Positions 14,423-22,660 of a stretch of DNA of 31,603 bases are shown here, one piece after another. Under the pieces are notes generated by a model. It ran no database searches, was not told the DNA's origin, and worked only from the letters and a program-made list of their open reading frames with translations. Source of the DNA: an uncultured Lachnospiraceae bacterium (GTDB lineage: Bacteria > Bacillota > Clostridia > Lachnospirales > Lachnospiraceae); NCBI GenBank assembly GCA_910585295.1, contig CAJUDE010000039.1, positions 1 through 31,603 on the forward strand, in the 5' to 3' direction. The translations under genes and the position numbers were made by a program. The stretch's first letter is position 1; the number at the start of each line of letters is the position of its first letter.

Positions 14423-15586
14423 CTAACAATCATATGCATAGGCCAATATCTCTTCCACATCCTGTTCTGTCACTTCCCCGCCAAAAGACATGCATAGGGC
14501 ATCTCCATAAACCATTCCCTTTACTTTCAGCACCTGCTCTTTTGTAAGCCCCAGTTCTTTGAATGCCTTAACCCCTACGGACGCCGCAAATTCACGCACG
14601 GCCTTTGCAGCCTGCCTTCCGATCTCATCTGGGTCATCAGAAGCAATCTCCGCCCCCATCAAGTTACCTAACCGCTTCATCTTTTCAGGATAAGATTTTG
14701 CTGCAAACCAAATCACAGCAGGCGTCATATTCGCACAACATACGCCATGCGGGAGATGGTACAGATGCCCCAGGGCATGCGCTGCAGAATGCCCAATATG
14801 CACGCCGGCTTCATTAAAGGAAATGCCGGCAATATTACTTGCAAACGCCATGCAGTCCCTGGCCTGGCTGTTATTCCCATCCTGGACAGCCACAGGCAGG
14901 TTTTCTTTTATCAATCGGATTGCTTCAAATGCAAGCAAGTCCGAATGGGGCGTGTTCTTCTGCTCTGTCAATGCCTCATTTGCATGGGAAAAGGCGTCCA
15001 TCCCCGTAAATGCCGTAATATAGGGCGGCACAGTTTTGGTAAGTTCTGAATCCACAATCCCATAGGAGGGCGGTACTGGAAGCCCAATTTTACAATCCAG
15101 CTTATCGGAGGAAACCACTGCCACAAAAGTACTCTCTGACCCTGTCCCTGCGGTTGTAGGCACTTCAATGATAGGGATTGGCGGGTTGGCATAATTTTTC
15201 TGCCCTGTCAGATACAATAAAACGTCGTCCAGCACCTGGTCGTCATTGGGCGTTACGGCAGCTATTGCCTTGGCTGTGTCCAGCACGCTCCCGCCGCCTA
15301 CGCCTACCACGCCGTCAATCCCTTCTGCCCTTCCAATGGCAGCGGCAGCTTTTACCGTCCCCTCCGGGCAGTCTGTCTCAGCCTCCGCCCAAACCACCGC
15401 TTCTACACCAGCCATTTCCAAGGACTTCTTCACGATATCCACTGCGCCGGCTTCCTGGACGCCTGCATCACTGACCAGCATTACTTTCTGGCAACCCAAT
15501 GCTTTTACTTTCTCCCCTGTTTGGCCTGCAGTCCCACTTCCAAATAAAACTGGCGCCAATTGTGTGTAAATTCCTGATTTCAGCAT
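14423..15586 (-). CDS. Iron-containing alcohol dehydrogenase (first paralogue)
   Basis: The 387-residue product has the same plan as the following gene: GVGGGSVLDTAKAIA for the nicotinamide cofactor, TTAGTGSE, GMDAFSHANEA (Asp and His ligands) and GHSAAHALGHLYHLPHG (two His ligands). The protein ends AYAYDC. It starts after GAGGAGGGAACATT. It lies 16 bases downstream of the flavoenzyme gene. Two similar dehydrogenases in one operon suggest either two chemically related substrates, or one that works in the oxidative and one in the reductive direction, on the same compound handled by the reductase. That is inference from context. Confidence 0.88.
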   Translation of the reverse strand: MLKSGIYTQLAPVLFGSGTAGQTGEKVKALGCQKVMLVSDAGVQEAGAVDIVKKSLEMAGVEAVVWAEAETDCPEGTVKAAAAIGRAEGIDGVVGVGGGSVLDTAKAIAAVTPNDDQVLDDVLLYLTGQKNYANPPIPIIEVPTTAGTGSESTFVAVVSSDKLDCKIGLPVPPSYGIVDSELTKTVPPYITAFTGMDAFSHANEALTEQKNTPHSDLLAFEAIRLIKENLPVAVQDGNNSQARDCMAFASNIAGISFNEAGVHIGHSAAHALGHLYHLPHGVCCANMTPAVIWFAAKSYPEKMKRLGNLMGAEIASDDPDEIGRQAAKAVREFAASVGVKAFKELGLTKEQVLKVKGMVYGDALCMSFGGEVTEQDVEEILAYAYDC

Positions 15587-15602
15587 AATGTTCCCTCCTC
15601 TT

Positions 15603-17579
15603 TTAATCTAACTGAACTGCTGCAAGATACCCTGTACGGATTGCATTTTCAATCCTTCCTGCCTTCTTAGCATCTCCAAGGTACTTTAACTGCCCGAATT
15701 CTTTTTCCAGCTCTTCCCTTAACTCCATGTTAGGGGCTGTCCCCAAAGACACAACTACAGCGTCAAAGCTATGGCTTTCCCTCTGCTTGGTATCTGTAGT
15801 TTCAAAGATGGCTGTTGTCCCATCAATTTCTACCAACCGGCGTTTTGGATATAATTTTGCCCCATAGCTGTCCACCCGCCCCATTACATCAATCAGGTTC
15901 TGGAAAAAGATGCCCGGCCCTATTTCATCTGCCATCTCAAATACAGACACTTTGTTCCCCTGCTCACATAAGAGTTCTGCTGTCTCAATCCCTGTCATCC
16001 CTGACCCAACCACGCAAACATTTTTGCCTTCCAACACAATGCCGCCATTTAAAATTTCCACTGGCGTATATACCTTATCGCCATCCAGCCCTTTGATGGA
16101 GCTTGGCATAATCGGGTTTGAGCCATAAGATACAAATACGGCGCATGGCCCTAACGCTTTGATGTCCTCTATCCCAGGCGTGGTATCCAAGCGGATTTCT
16201 ACCCCATATTTTTCCAATTGATGCTTTTGGTACTCTATAAGGGTTGCTGTTTTTTCTTTTTTCGGCGGTTTCGAGGCCAGTAGAACCTGCCCGCCAACCT
16301 GGCTCTGTTTTTCAAAAACCACCGGCTTAAATCCGCGCATTGCCAGAACCCTTGCCGCTTCCATCCCCGCTGGCCCTGCCCCAATGACAGCCACAACGCG
16401 CCCATTCCCATTCTTTTTCAGCTTCCCTTCGCTATACTGCGCTTCACGGCAGCCTTCAAAATTTATGGCGCATGCCATGGGGATGGGCGTGGTATCCGCC
16501 GCCATCAATGTTTCCATACAATACAGGCAGGAAATGCAATGGCGGATCTCCTTTTCCCTTCCCTCTTTTGCCTTACATGCCCATTCTGCATCCGCAAAAA
16601 ATGCACGGGCAGAGCCAACGAAATCACATTTCCCTTGCGCAAGGGCTTGCTCTGCATAAGCTGGGTCCCGGATAACGGAAGCTGCGATCACTGGAATGCC
16701 CACTGCCTTTTTCACTGCTTCTGGGCCTTCCATTTTCCAACCCTGCGCAAAGCTTACCGGCTCCCAGGCAACATTCATTGTCTCATAAATGCCTGCGCTT
16801 ATATCTAATGCATCCACCCCTTTTTGCTCCAAATGCTTTGCAATCTCCACGCCATCTGCAAGGTGAAGCCCACATTCCGGGCGTCCGGCGTACTCCATAT
16901 GTTCATCCACAGAAAACCGTACCAGCACAGGATAACCCTCACCGCATTCCTGACGGACGCCGTCAATAATTTCATCTAGAAAACGCATCCTGTTTTCAAA
17001 ACTGCCGCCGTAGCAGTCTGTCCTATGATTGGTATATGGGCTTAAAAATTGGCCAATCAAATAGCCGTGGGCCCCATGAAGCTCCACTGCGTCCACACCT
17101 GCCTCCTGCAGCCGCTTTGCCCCGGATATAAACTGCCCCTGCACCCGTTTAATCTCCTCTAATGTCATCTCATGGGTAGGCTGATGCACGCACTGGCACT
17201 CAGTCTGGCTTGGCGCCATCATGCTGTCCACCCCATTTACCGCAGCAATCCCCTGGCGGCCAGGATGGTAAATCTGAACAGCCAAACGTGAGCCATATTT
17301 ATGTACTTCCTCCGCCAATGCCCTAAGCCCTGGGATATGCTTATCATCATCTACGGCTATCTGGCGCAGGTTCCCTTTCCCTGTGGCAAAATCCACACAA
17401 GCGCATTCTGTAATTACCAGCCCTATGCCGCCTCTCGCCCTTGCGCCATAAAAGGCAATATCCTCTTTCGACACGGTGCCATCTTCATTGGCAAGGTGGT
17501 TCCCCATAGCGGTCATGACTATCCGGTTTGGCACCTCCATTGTGCCGATTGCCTTACTTGAAAATAATTGGTTATACAT
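15603..17579 (-). CDS. Fe-S flavoprotein enoate reductase-like enzyme (OYE / 2,4-dienoyl-CoA reductase family)
   Basis: The 658-residue product has the full three-part plan. An FMN-binding TIM barrel of the Old Yellow Enzyme type occupies about 1-335 (VPNRIVMTAMGNHLA, ELHGAHGYLIGQFLSPYTNHRTDCYGGS with the active-site His pair). A cysteine cluster CISCLYC with a fourth Cys 16 residues later, for one [4Fe-4S] centre, uses the CX2CX2C spacing of trimethylamine dehydrogenase. An FAD/NAD domain follows (VVAVIGAGPAGMEAA near 390; second GSGMTGIETAE). Relatives reduce C=C bonds next to a carbonyl: 2-enoates, dienoyl-CoA, bile-acid or steroid intermediates. The substrate cannot be told here. Start after AAAAGGAG. 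It sits between the transporter and the dehydrogenases. Confidence 0.85.
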   Translation of the reverse strand: MYNQLFSSKAIGTMEVPNRIVMTAMGNHLANEDGTVSKEDIAFYGARARGGIGLVITECACVDFATGKGNLRQIAVDDDKHIPGLRALAEEVHKYGSRLAVQIYHPGRQGIAAVNGVDSMMAPSQTECQCVHQPTHEMTLEEIKRVQGQFISGAKRLQEAGVDAVELHGAHGYLIGQFLSPYTNHRTDCYGGSFENRMRFLDEIIDGVRQECGEGYPVLVRFSVDEHMEYAGRPECGLHLADGVEIAKHLEQKGVDALDISAGIYETMNVAWEPVSFAQGWKMEGPEAVKKAVGIPVIAASVIRDPAYAEQALAQGKCDFVGSARAFFADAEWACKAKEGREKEIRHCISCLYCMETLMAADTTPIPMACAINFEGCREAQYSEGKLKKNGNGRVVAVIGAGPAGMEAARVLAMRGFKPVVFEKQSQVGGQVLLASKPPKKEKTATLIEYQKHQLEKYGVEIRLDTTPGIEDIKALGPCAVFVSYGSNPIMPSSIKGLDGDKVYTPVEILNGGIVLEGKNVCVVGSGMTGIETAELLCEQGNKVSVFEMADEIGPGIFFQNLIDVMGRVDSYGAKLYPKRRLVEIDGTTAIFETTDTKQRESHSFDAVVVSLGTAPNMELREELEKEFGQLKYLGDAKKAGRIENAIRTGYLAAVQLD

Positions 17580-17597
17580 GTCCTACATCTCCTTTTC

Positions 17598-18779
17598 TTA
17601 TTTTATACTATCCGCCCGATTCCCTCGGATCCCCCATACTAATATGATTGCCGCCAGCGCTCCAGCCAGCAGGCCGGCTATCATAAATGCCACAAAGTTC
17701 ATATTGGCCCCATCGCTAAACAAAGCTGCCAGCGGATTGACAATATAAGCGCAGACGCATTGCCCAAAATTCTGCGCGCAAGTGACCAGTGAAATTGCCA
17801 TGCCGACAGAAAATGCGTCCACAGTCTGCCCTGTATAAATCATAATCCCTGGCACAATCGTAGAGACCGCCATACCCAGAAGCAGGCTCCCAACATGGCA
17901 CAATGCCATATTAGGCGCATACGCCATAATAAAATAGGAAGCCGACAGCATAAAGCACCCAATCGCGACAGAGCATTTGCCAGATACTTTTACAAGGCTG
18001 CTGTACAATAAGCCCATAACAACCCCGCCAATGGCGAAGAAAGCCAGGCCCAGCCCGGAATCTGCAGCCGTCCCAAGCCCCCTTTCCTGCACAAGGAATG
18101 AAAGGAAAATGGAATACACCTGAACCGATATAAAAATGCAAAACATAAAAAGCACCCACAGCCATGTGGCTTTTGTCAGGCGTACCGAATGCTTTTCGCC
18201 AGCTTCCCCTTTCCCAGCCCCAACATTCTGCATTGGAAGCACAAACAATATTGCCAGTAATGTCACAACTGCAAGGATATGAACATAAAATACATAATTC
18301 CATTGGATATCTGCCAGCCATCCCCCAACAAACACCATCACTGCAATGCCCCCCATTTGGGACGCTTGAAGGGTCCCCTGCACTTTTTGCTGTTCCTCCC
18401 CTGTAAAATTGTCTGCCACCAAGGCAGTGCTGACCACTTGGGCAATTCCTACGCCTACCCCCAGCACAGCCCTCATCACAAGGATAAATGCAAAGGATGA
18501 AGTGGCGAATGCCGGGACAATGCCCCCTGTTAGGAAACAAACGGCCCCAATTGCCGCAATCACTTTTTTGGGGACTGTTTCCATAAGCTTGCCGACAATA
18601 ATTGTAGTTGGGATAATTGCAAAGCAGGGAATTGCTATCAAGTTCTGCACCATCGTCTGAGACGCTTCTGGAAAATTCGCCCCTATAGTAGCCAGCGCGC
18701 TTGTAATCCCGATAACCCCCATCATCATCAACGCAATCGCATAAACGCTCAGTTTAATACGGCTTTTCATATTACCCAT
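17598..18779 (-). CDS. Major facilitator superfamily transporter
   Basis: The 393-residue product shows 12 hydrophobic helices in two halves. The MFS signature region is GKLMETVPKKVIAAIGAV (loop 2-3), and RAVLGVGVGIAQVVSTALVADNF marks helix 4. It is most similar in style to single-component drug or organic-anion carriers with a short central loop. It is the first gene of the operon, 18 bases ahead of the flavoenzyme gene and divergent from the PucR-type regulator, so import of the compound that the operon reduces is the natural reading. Export of a product cannot be excluded. The start has AAAGGAGAG 11 bases upstream; a second ATG nine bases in is possible. Confidence 0.85.
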   Translation of the reverse strand: MGNMKSRIKLSVYAIALMMMGVIGITSALATIGANFPEASQTMVQNLIAIPCFAIIPTTIIVGKLMETVPKKVIAAIGAVCFLTGGIVPAFATSSFAFILVMRAVLGVGVGIAQVVSTALVADNFTGEEQQKVQGTLQASQMGGIAVMVFVGGWLADIQWNYVFYVHILAVVTLLAILFVLPMQNVGAGKGEAGEKHSVRLTKATWLWVLFMFCIFISVQVYSIFLSFLVQERGLGTAADSGLGLAFFAIGGVVMGLLYSSLVKVSGKCSVAIGCFMLSASYFIMAYAPNMALCHVGSLLLGMAVSTIVPGIMIYTGQTVDAFSVGMAISLVTCAQNFGQCVCAYIVNPLAALFSDGANMNFVAFMIAGLLAGALAAIILVWGIRGNRADSIK

Positions 18780-18971
18780 GACTTACGTCTCTCCTTTCTA
18801 TTTTTTTGCGATATCGCTATGGATATATACTACAACAATTTATTTATGAAATCATTACCAGGCAATTTGAAAATAAATCTAATTTTCAGGAAAAATTACA
18901 ACATAATTTTTCACTATTCCACAAAATTCCTATCCAAATTTTGCAATTATTTGAAATTCGTATTTTCACTA

Positions 18972-19000
18972 TTGCCTTATACTTAACAAATACTTATAAT
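18972..19000 (+). promoter_or_regulatory. Promoter of the PucR-type regulator
   Basis: TTGCCT (18972-18977) and TATAAT (18995-19000) are separated by 17 bases. The divergent side has only poor matches (TTCATA...TATATC on the minus strand near 18822-18850), as expected for an operon that needs an activator. Related AT-rich words CAATTTGAAAAT (18865-18876) and CAATTATTTGAAAT (18944-18957) lie between and could be regulator sites. GCGATATCGC at 18808-18817 is palindromic. Confidence 0.6.
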
Positions 19001-19041
19001 GTAACATAATAACCAATTAGGAAAGGAAGAAGGGCGAACCC

Positions 19042-20628
19042 ATGGCATTATCACTATCGGAAATCATGCACCAATTGGAACCATTCTCACCGGAAATCAT
19101 CCGCAATGCAGGCTATCCAATTACGGCAGTCCGCTTTTTCAATAAAGGGCCTATAGCGCCCGAGCCGGGCGTCCTCCTGATTGGGCATTCTGCAAACCTT
19201 CCCCCAATCCCTCCCATAGGCCAGATTTCCTTCCTCGTAACTGGAACGAAAGTCCCTGGCCCTTACAGGCATCCAGAAACAGGATGCACTTTGGCAACCG
19301 TCCCTGAGAGTACCGACCTGTTTGCCGTCGCCAATATTATTTGGGGATTATTGGAAGAAAAACTGCAGATGTCGACAAATATTTTACGGCTTCTAAAAGT
19401 CAGGAAAAGCAAATCTTCCTTGCAGGAACTGTTAGACCTGGGCTATGAAATCCTTAAAAACCCTATTTTATTAGTGGACGTCTCCCTTTGCTTTATCGCC
19501 CATGCCGGGGGCAACACACCCACCCAGGAGCCTTTGTGGGAATGGACGCTGAGCAAAGGGTATGTGACTGACCAGTATATTGAGCAAATCCAGATGGATA
19601 TGATGGACGACCTGAATGGATATTCCAAAACGAATTTCATATGGGAAATAGGCCTTTTGAACCATGACCAGCTCGTATACAAAATTACAGACGATGGAAA
19701 ATCCATTGCATACCTAAAAATTTTGGCCCTTAACAAGCCTATTTCCAATGAAGACCTGGATTTTATAGAAGCTTTGGGAAACAGCATCCTCTATTTTTTG
19801 TTGGAATCCACCAACACTTACACCCCTAGTTCCCCCCTGGCTGAGTCCTTCTTTATCGCCCTTCTGAATGAAAAGCTGTATGATAAGAACGCCATTGAGG
19901 AACGGGTGCATCAATTCAATATTAAATTGTATGATTATATTTTTGTGATTGTCGTCGAACTGACGAAAGAATATATGCAGGACATTAATAAAATCTATGT
20001 GCTAAAACGAGTATTGCAGAACTTCCTCAACCGGAATACCATCGTCTATTACGAAGGGTTCCTTGTGGCTATCTTTGACACCCGGACAAATACTCTTTTC
20101 TCAGAATCAGATTCCTTGCAATTTGGCGCATTGATGGAACGGCAGAACTGCCGGGCGGGGATCAGTTATTCCTGCAAAAACCTGTATTCCCTGCCAGAAC
20201 AGTTTTCCCAGGCTGTTGCGGCGCTTAACACCTCCCGGAAACTGCACCATAAAAAACGAGTCGTCCAATACCAGGACTACCTGCTGCCCCATATCTTTTT
20301 AAATTATGCCGATAGGGGTTCCCTGGATTATCTAATCCACCCTGGACTTTTGCAAATCTTAAAGCTTGAGGCAGATAAGCAAAAACTGTTCTTAGATACC
20401 ATCCGTGGATATATTGCCAACGGCGCTGAAATATCCGCTGCCGCCAAAAAAATGTATTTGAATTATAATACCTTAAAATACCGTATCAACCGTATCATGG
20501 AAATCACGGACCTGGATTTTAATGATTCTCAAACCATTTTCCAACTGCAGCTCTCTTTTATGATCCTTGACATGAAATCACAAATGCTGCTTGACGATGG
20601 AACGGAAGACTTTCCGCCAGCCATTTAA
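19042..20628 (+). CDS. PucR/CdaR-type transcriptional regulator
   Basis: The 528-residue product has a purine-catabolism-regulator-like N-terminal part (residues 1-120, PLLLIGHSANLPP...-type). A central GAF-like segment follows (residues about 135-260, ILKNPILLVDVSLCFIAHAGG). The C-terminal PucR helix-turn-helix (residues about 450-515) reads TIRGYIANGAEISAAAKKMYLNYNTLKYRINRIMEITDLD. Regulators of this type usually activate adjacent catabolic genes in response to the substrate or a derivative. It is divergent from the transporter-reductase-dehydrogenase operon (262-base gap), which makes that operon its likely target. The start follows GGAAAGGAAGAAGGG. Ligand unknown. Confidence 0.85.
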   Translation: MALSLSEIMHQLEPFSPEIIRNAGYPITAVRFFNKGPIAPEPGVLLIGHSANLPPIPPIGQISFLVTGTKVPGPYRHPETGCTLATVPESTDLFAVANIIWGLLEEKLQMSTNILRLLKVRKSKSSLQELLDLGYEILKNPILLVDVSLCFIAHAGGNTPTQEPLWEWTLSKGYVTDQYIEQIQMDMMDDLNGYSKTNFIWEIGLLNHDQLVYKITDDGKSIAYLKILALNKPISNEDLDFIEALGNSILYFLLESTNTYTPSSPLAESFFIALLNEKLYDKNAIEERVHQFNIKLYDYIFVIVVELTKEYMQDINKIYVLKRVLQNFLNRNTIVYYEGFLVAIFDTRTNTLFSESDSLQFGALMERQNCRAGISYSCKNLYSLPEQFSQAVAALNTSRKLHHKKRVVQYQDYLLPHIFLNYADRGSLDYLIHPGLLQILKLEADKQKLFLDTIRGYIANGAEISAAAKKMYLNYNTLKYRINRIMEITDLDFNDSQTIFQLQLSFMILDMKSQMLLDDGTEDFPPAI

Positions 20629-20629
20629 C

Positions 20630-20671
20630 TGCCCCTTGTTATGCCTGGTTATCCAGGCATAACAAGGGGCA
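20630..20671. terminator. Hairpin between convergent regulator and GH5 genes
   Basis: A perfect 19-bp stem (TGCCCCTTGTTATGCCTGG at 20630-20648 with its complement at 20653-20671) closes a four-base loop TTAT. It begins 2 bases after one stop codon and ends 12 bases before the other, so it serves both genes. There is no real T-run on either side. Confidence 0.65.
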
Positions 20672-20682
20672 AAAAGTTCCGT

Positions 20683-21684
20683 TTATTTTCTTTTTAACTG
20701 TTTTAACAGCCATTCCCCCCATGGGGTAAGGTCGCTGCTTTTCCAATTGGAGGTTTTGCTGCAGGAAGGCTTAATCAATGCGGAGCTTTCTGATTTGTTG
20801 GACAGGTTCCATCCTATGTAGCTGATTTTGTTTGCTTTTAAAAACTCCATCCACCTGTCCCCCTCTTCCTGGTTCAATGCGCCGTTGCCGGAGGCCTCGG
20901 ATATCCCAAATTCTGACACAAACAACGGCAGCCCTGCATCTAGGGCAGCCTGTGCTTTCTGCCGAAGGTATTCCCCATGTGTCCCAGCATAAAAATGCAG
21001 GACATACATTAGGTTCTTATAACCTTTGACAGGGTTTTCCGCTGCAATGTCCACGTCCTGGGACCAGTTTGGCGTGCCAATTAAAATCACCGCGTTTTTA
21101 TCCTTAGAACGGATTGCCTTTACTGCCTTTTTGGCATAGCCCCTGATATCCTGCCAGGAAGTCCCGCCATTTGGCTCGTTGCAGATTTCATAAATCACAT
21201 TCGTATGCTTTTTGTACTTAGACGCCATCTTCTTGAAAAATGCAACCGCTTCTTTTTCATAAGTTTTGGGGTTGCCATCGCTTAAAATATGCCAGTCAAT
21301 AATGACATACATCCCTGCCTTTGTGGCATATTTCACCCCATTGTCAATCCGTTTCTCCAATGCCTTACGGTTAGCGGCATCCCCAACGCAGTAGCCATTG
21401 TAGTCACTGGTATAGAGCGCCAGGCGCACCGCATTTGCCTTCCATTTCTTCTTCATATGGGAAAATGCTTTCTGGTTCACATATTCTGGATACCAGGAAA
21501 GCCCATGGGTGCTGACCCCTTTCAATTGGACAGTTTTCCCCTTGGAATTTACCAAATGCGTCCCCTTCACTTTTAACCTGGGAAGCTTTGCTGCATGCAC
21601 AGGCGTGCATTCCAGCGCAAAGGCAAATAAGGCCGCCAGTAAAAAACATGCCGCTGCCGCCCATTTCCGACCATTTTTTTTCAT
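20683..21684 (-). CDS. Secreted glycoside hydrolase family 5 endo-beta-1,4-glucanase
   Basis: The 333-residue product has a signal peptide (MKKNGRKWAAAACFLLAALFAFALE...VHAA, cut near residue 32) followed by one GH5 catalytic domain; the layout resembles the endoglucanase subfamily GH5_2. Key residues are visible: the start of the barrel LKGVSTHGLSWYP, Arg in NAVRLALYTS, the acid/base Glu170 in IYEICNEPNG, His/Tyr in VLHFYAGTHG, and the nucleophile Glu258 in LFVSEFGISEASGNG. It would cut internal beta-1,4-glucosidic bonds of cellulose-like polymers outside the cell. No carbohydrate-binding module or dockerin is present. The ATG at 21684 follows GGAGGTGG and overlaps the upstream stop codon by one base (TAATG). 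Confidence 0.9.
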   Translation of the reverse strand: MKKNGRKWAAAACFLLAALFAFALECTPVHAAKLPRLKVKGTHLVNSKGKTVQLKGVSTHGLSWYPEYVNQKAFSHMKKKWKANAVRLALYTSDYNGYCVGDAANRKALEKRIDNGVKYATKAGMYVIIDWHILSDGNPKTYEKEAVAFFKKMASKYKKHTNVIYEICNEPNGGTSWQDIRGYAKKAVKAIRSKDKNAVILIGTPNWSQDVDIAAENPVKGYKNLMYVLHFYAGTHGEYLRQKAQAALDAGLPLFVSEFGISEASGNGALNQEEGDRWMEFLKANKISYIGWNLSNKSESSALIKPSCSKTSNWKSSDLTPWGEWLLKQLKRK

Positions 21685-21956
21685 TATTCCACCTCCTGTT
21701 CTGGATAAGCTTTGTCTTTCCAATACCACCACTTTAATTTTTCTGGGTCCCGCTGTTCATGCTCTGCATAGTACACTGCACAGCGGTACACATATAAGAC
21801 GCACCTGTCGTCCTGGAACCCTTTTTTCAGGCAGTCCAGATGGTATAATTCTTCTGGGTCTTTCCCTACTAAATCCGCCACGCACTGAATTCCAATATTC
21901 TGCAAATGGCGTTCCATATTTTCACCCACTCCAGGTATCTTCTTTAAATCACCCAT
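21684..21956 (-). CDS. Small helix-hairpin-helix protein (Cdd1/pathogenicity-locus type)
   Basis: The 90-residue product begins MGDLKKIPGVGENMERHLQNIGIQCVADLVGKDPEELY, a clear helix-hairpin-helix motif (residues 4-40). A helical tail rich in aromatic and charged residues (KLKWWYWKDKAYPEQEVE) follows. This matches the short Cdd1-type proteins first named in Clostridioides difficile. Helix-hairpin-helix motifs bind DNA without sequence preference, but the role of this family is not known to me. The start at 21956 follows AAAGGGGACAGG; a longer frame to 22019 would run through the promoter. It is the first gene of a pair with the GH5 gene, coupled by TAATG. Confidence 0.75.
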   Translation of the reverse strand: MGDLKKIPGVGENMERHLQNIGIQCVADLVGKDPEELYHLDCLKKGFQDDRCVLYVYRCAVYYAEHEQRDPEKLKWWYWKDKAYPEQEVE

Positions 21957-21990
21957 AACCTGTCCCCTTTCCACGTACCGTATATCTAAA

Positions 21991-22019
21991 ATTCTATCAT
22001 AAAATGCCGAACACCACAA
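21991..22019 (-). promoter_or_regulatory. Promoter of the helix-hairpin-helix / GH5 pair
   Basis: On the minus strand TTGTGG (22019-22014) and TAGAAT (21996-21991) are 17 bases apart, with TG at the extended -10 position (TGATAGAAT). Confidence 0.6.
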
Positions 22020-22121
22020 GGTTCTGCCTGCCCTGCATAAACGATTGGCTCTTTAAGAAGGTGTTTGTGGACGCACAGCAAATTTGAATCAATGTTTTAT
22101 CACAAAAATGCTTGATCTTTC

Positions 22122-22151
22122 TTGACAATTAGTCCAGTTATGTACTATAAT
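22122..22151 (+). promoter_or_regulatory. Promoter of the marR-MATE operon
   Basis: TTGACA (22122-22127) and TATAAT (22146-22151) are 18 bases apart; both boxes are consensus. The left operator arm fills the spacer and the right arm covers the start of transcription. Confidence 0.85.
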
Positions 22152-22175
22152 TCTATTAGTACATAACTGGACTAA
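22129..22175. promoter_or_regulatory. MarR operator, 19-bp inverted repeat
   Basis: TTAGTCCAGTTATGTACTA (22129-22147) is repeated in perfect inverse at 22157-22175 with nine bases between. Each arm is itself a partial palindrome (AGTNCA, four bases, TGNACT), so each may bind one MarR dimer, with a repressor on both sides of the -10 box. The layout fits tight autorepression relieved by a drug-like ligand. Confidence 0.8.
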
Positions 22176-22192
22176 TAGAAAGGAGGAGGCAT

Positions 22193-22660
22193 ATGTTAGA
22201 CAACTCAGTATTTTTAGAATTGCTCCACAACTACTATGCCGTATGGCAGGAATGCAATTACGTGTATGGGGAATGGGCAAAAGCCCATGGCTTATCCATC
22301 AATAGCCTGTTTGTGTTATCTGCCATCCACGAAGGAGGGGAAGGCTGTACACAAAAAAAGATCAGCCAAAGATGGATGATCCCTAAGCAGACCGTCAACA
22401 TGATTTTAAAAGATTTTCAAAAAAAGGGGCTGGTTGAGCTGCTGCCCCTGCAAAAGGATAAACGGAACAAACAAATCTGTTTTACACAGGCGGGGGCTGA
22501 CTATGCAAACACTATTATTACAAAGCTTCGGAAGGCAGAATTATATGCGGTAGAAAAAGTAGGGGCAAAGGGGATGGGACAGTTAAATGACAATACGGCA
22601 TTATTTGTAGAATTTTTCATTCAAGCAGGTAAGGAGGATAAAAATGAACCAAAGATATGA
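22193..22660 (+). CDS. MarR-family transcriptional repressor
   Basis: The 155-residue product has the family's helical dimer ends and a winged helix in the middle: TQKKISQRWMIPKQTVNMILKDFQKKGLVE (residues about 53-82) as the helix-turn-helix, then the wing LLPLQKDKRNKQICFTQAGADYA with the Asp-Lys-Arg wing signature. It starts five bases after AGGAGGAGG, only 41 bases from the -10 box. The next gene, a MATE pump, overlaps its end by 17 bases, so the two are one translation-coupled operon. The perfect operator over the promoter is its likely target. Inducer unknown. Confidence 0.92.
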   Translation: MLDNSVFLELLHNYYAVWQECNYVYGEWAKAHGLSINSLFVLSAIHEGGEGCTQKKISQRWMIPKQTVNMILKDFQKKGLVELLPLQKDKRNKQICFTQAGADYANTIITKLRKAELYAVEKVGAKGMGQLNDNTALFVEFFIQAGKEDKNEPKI

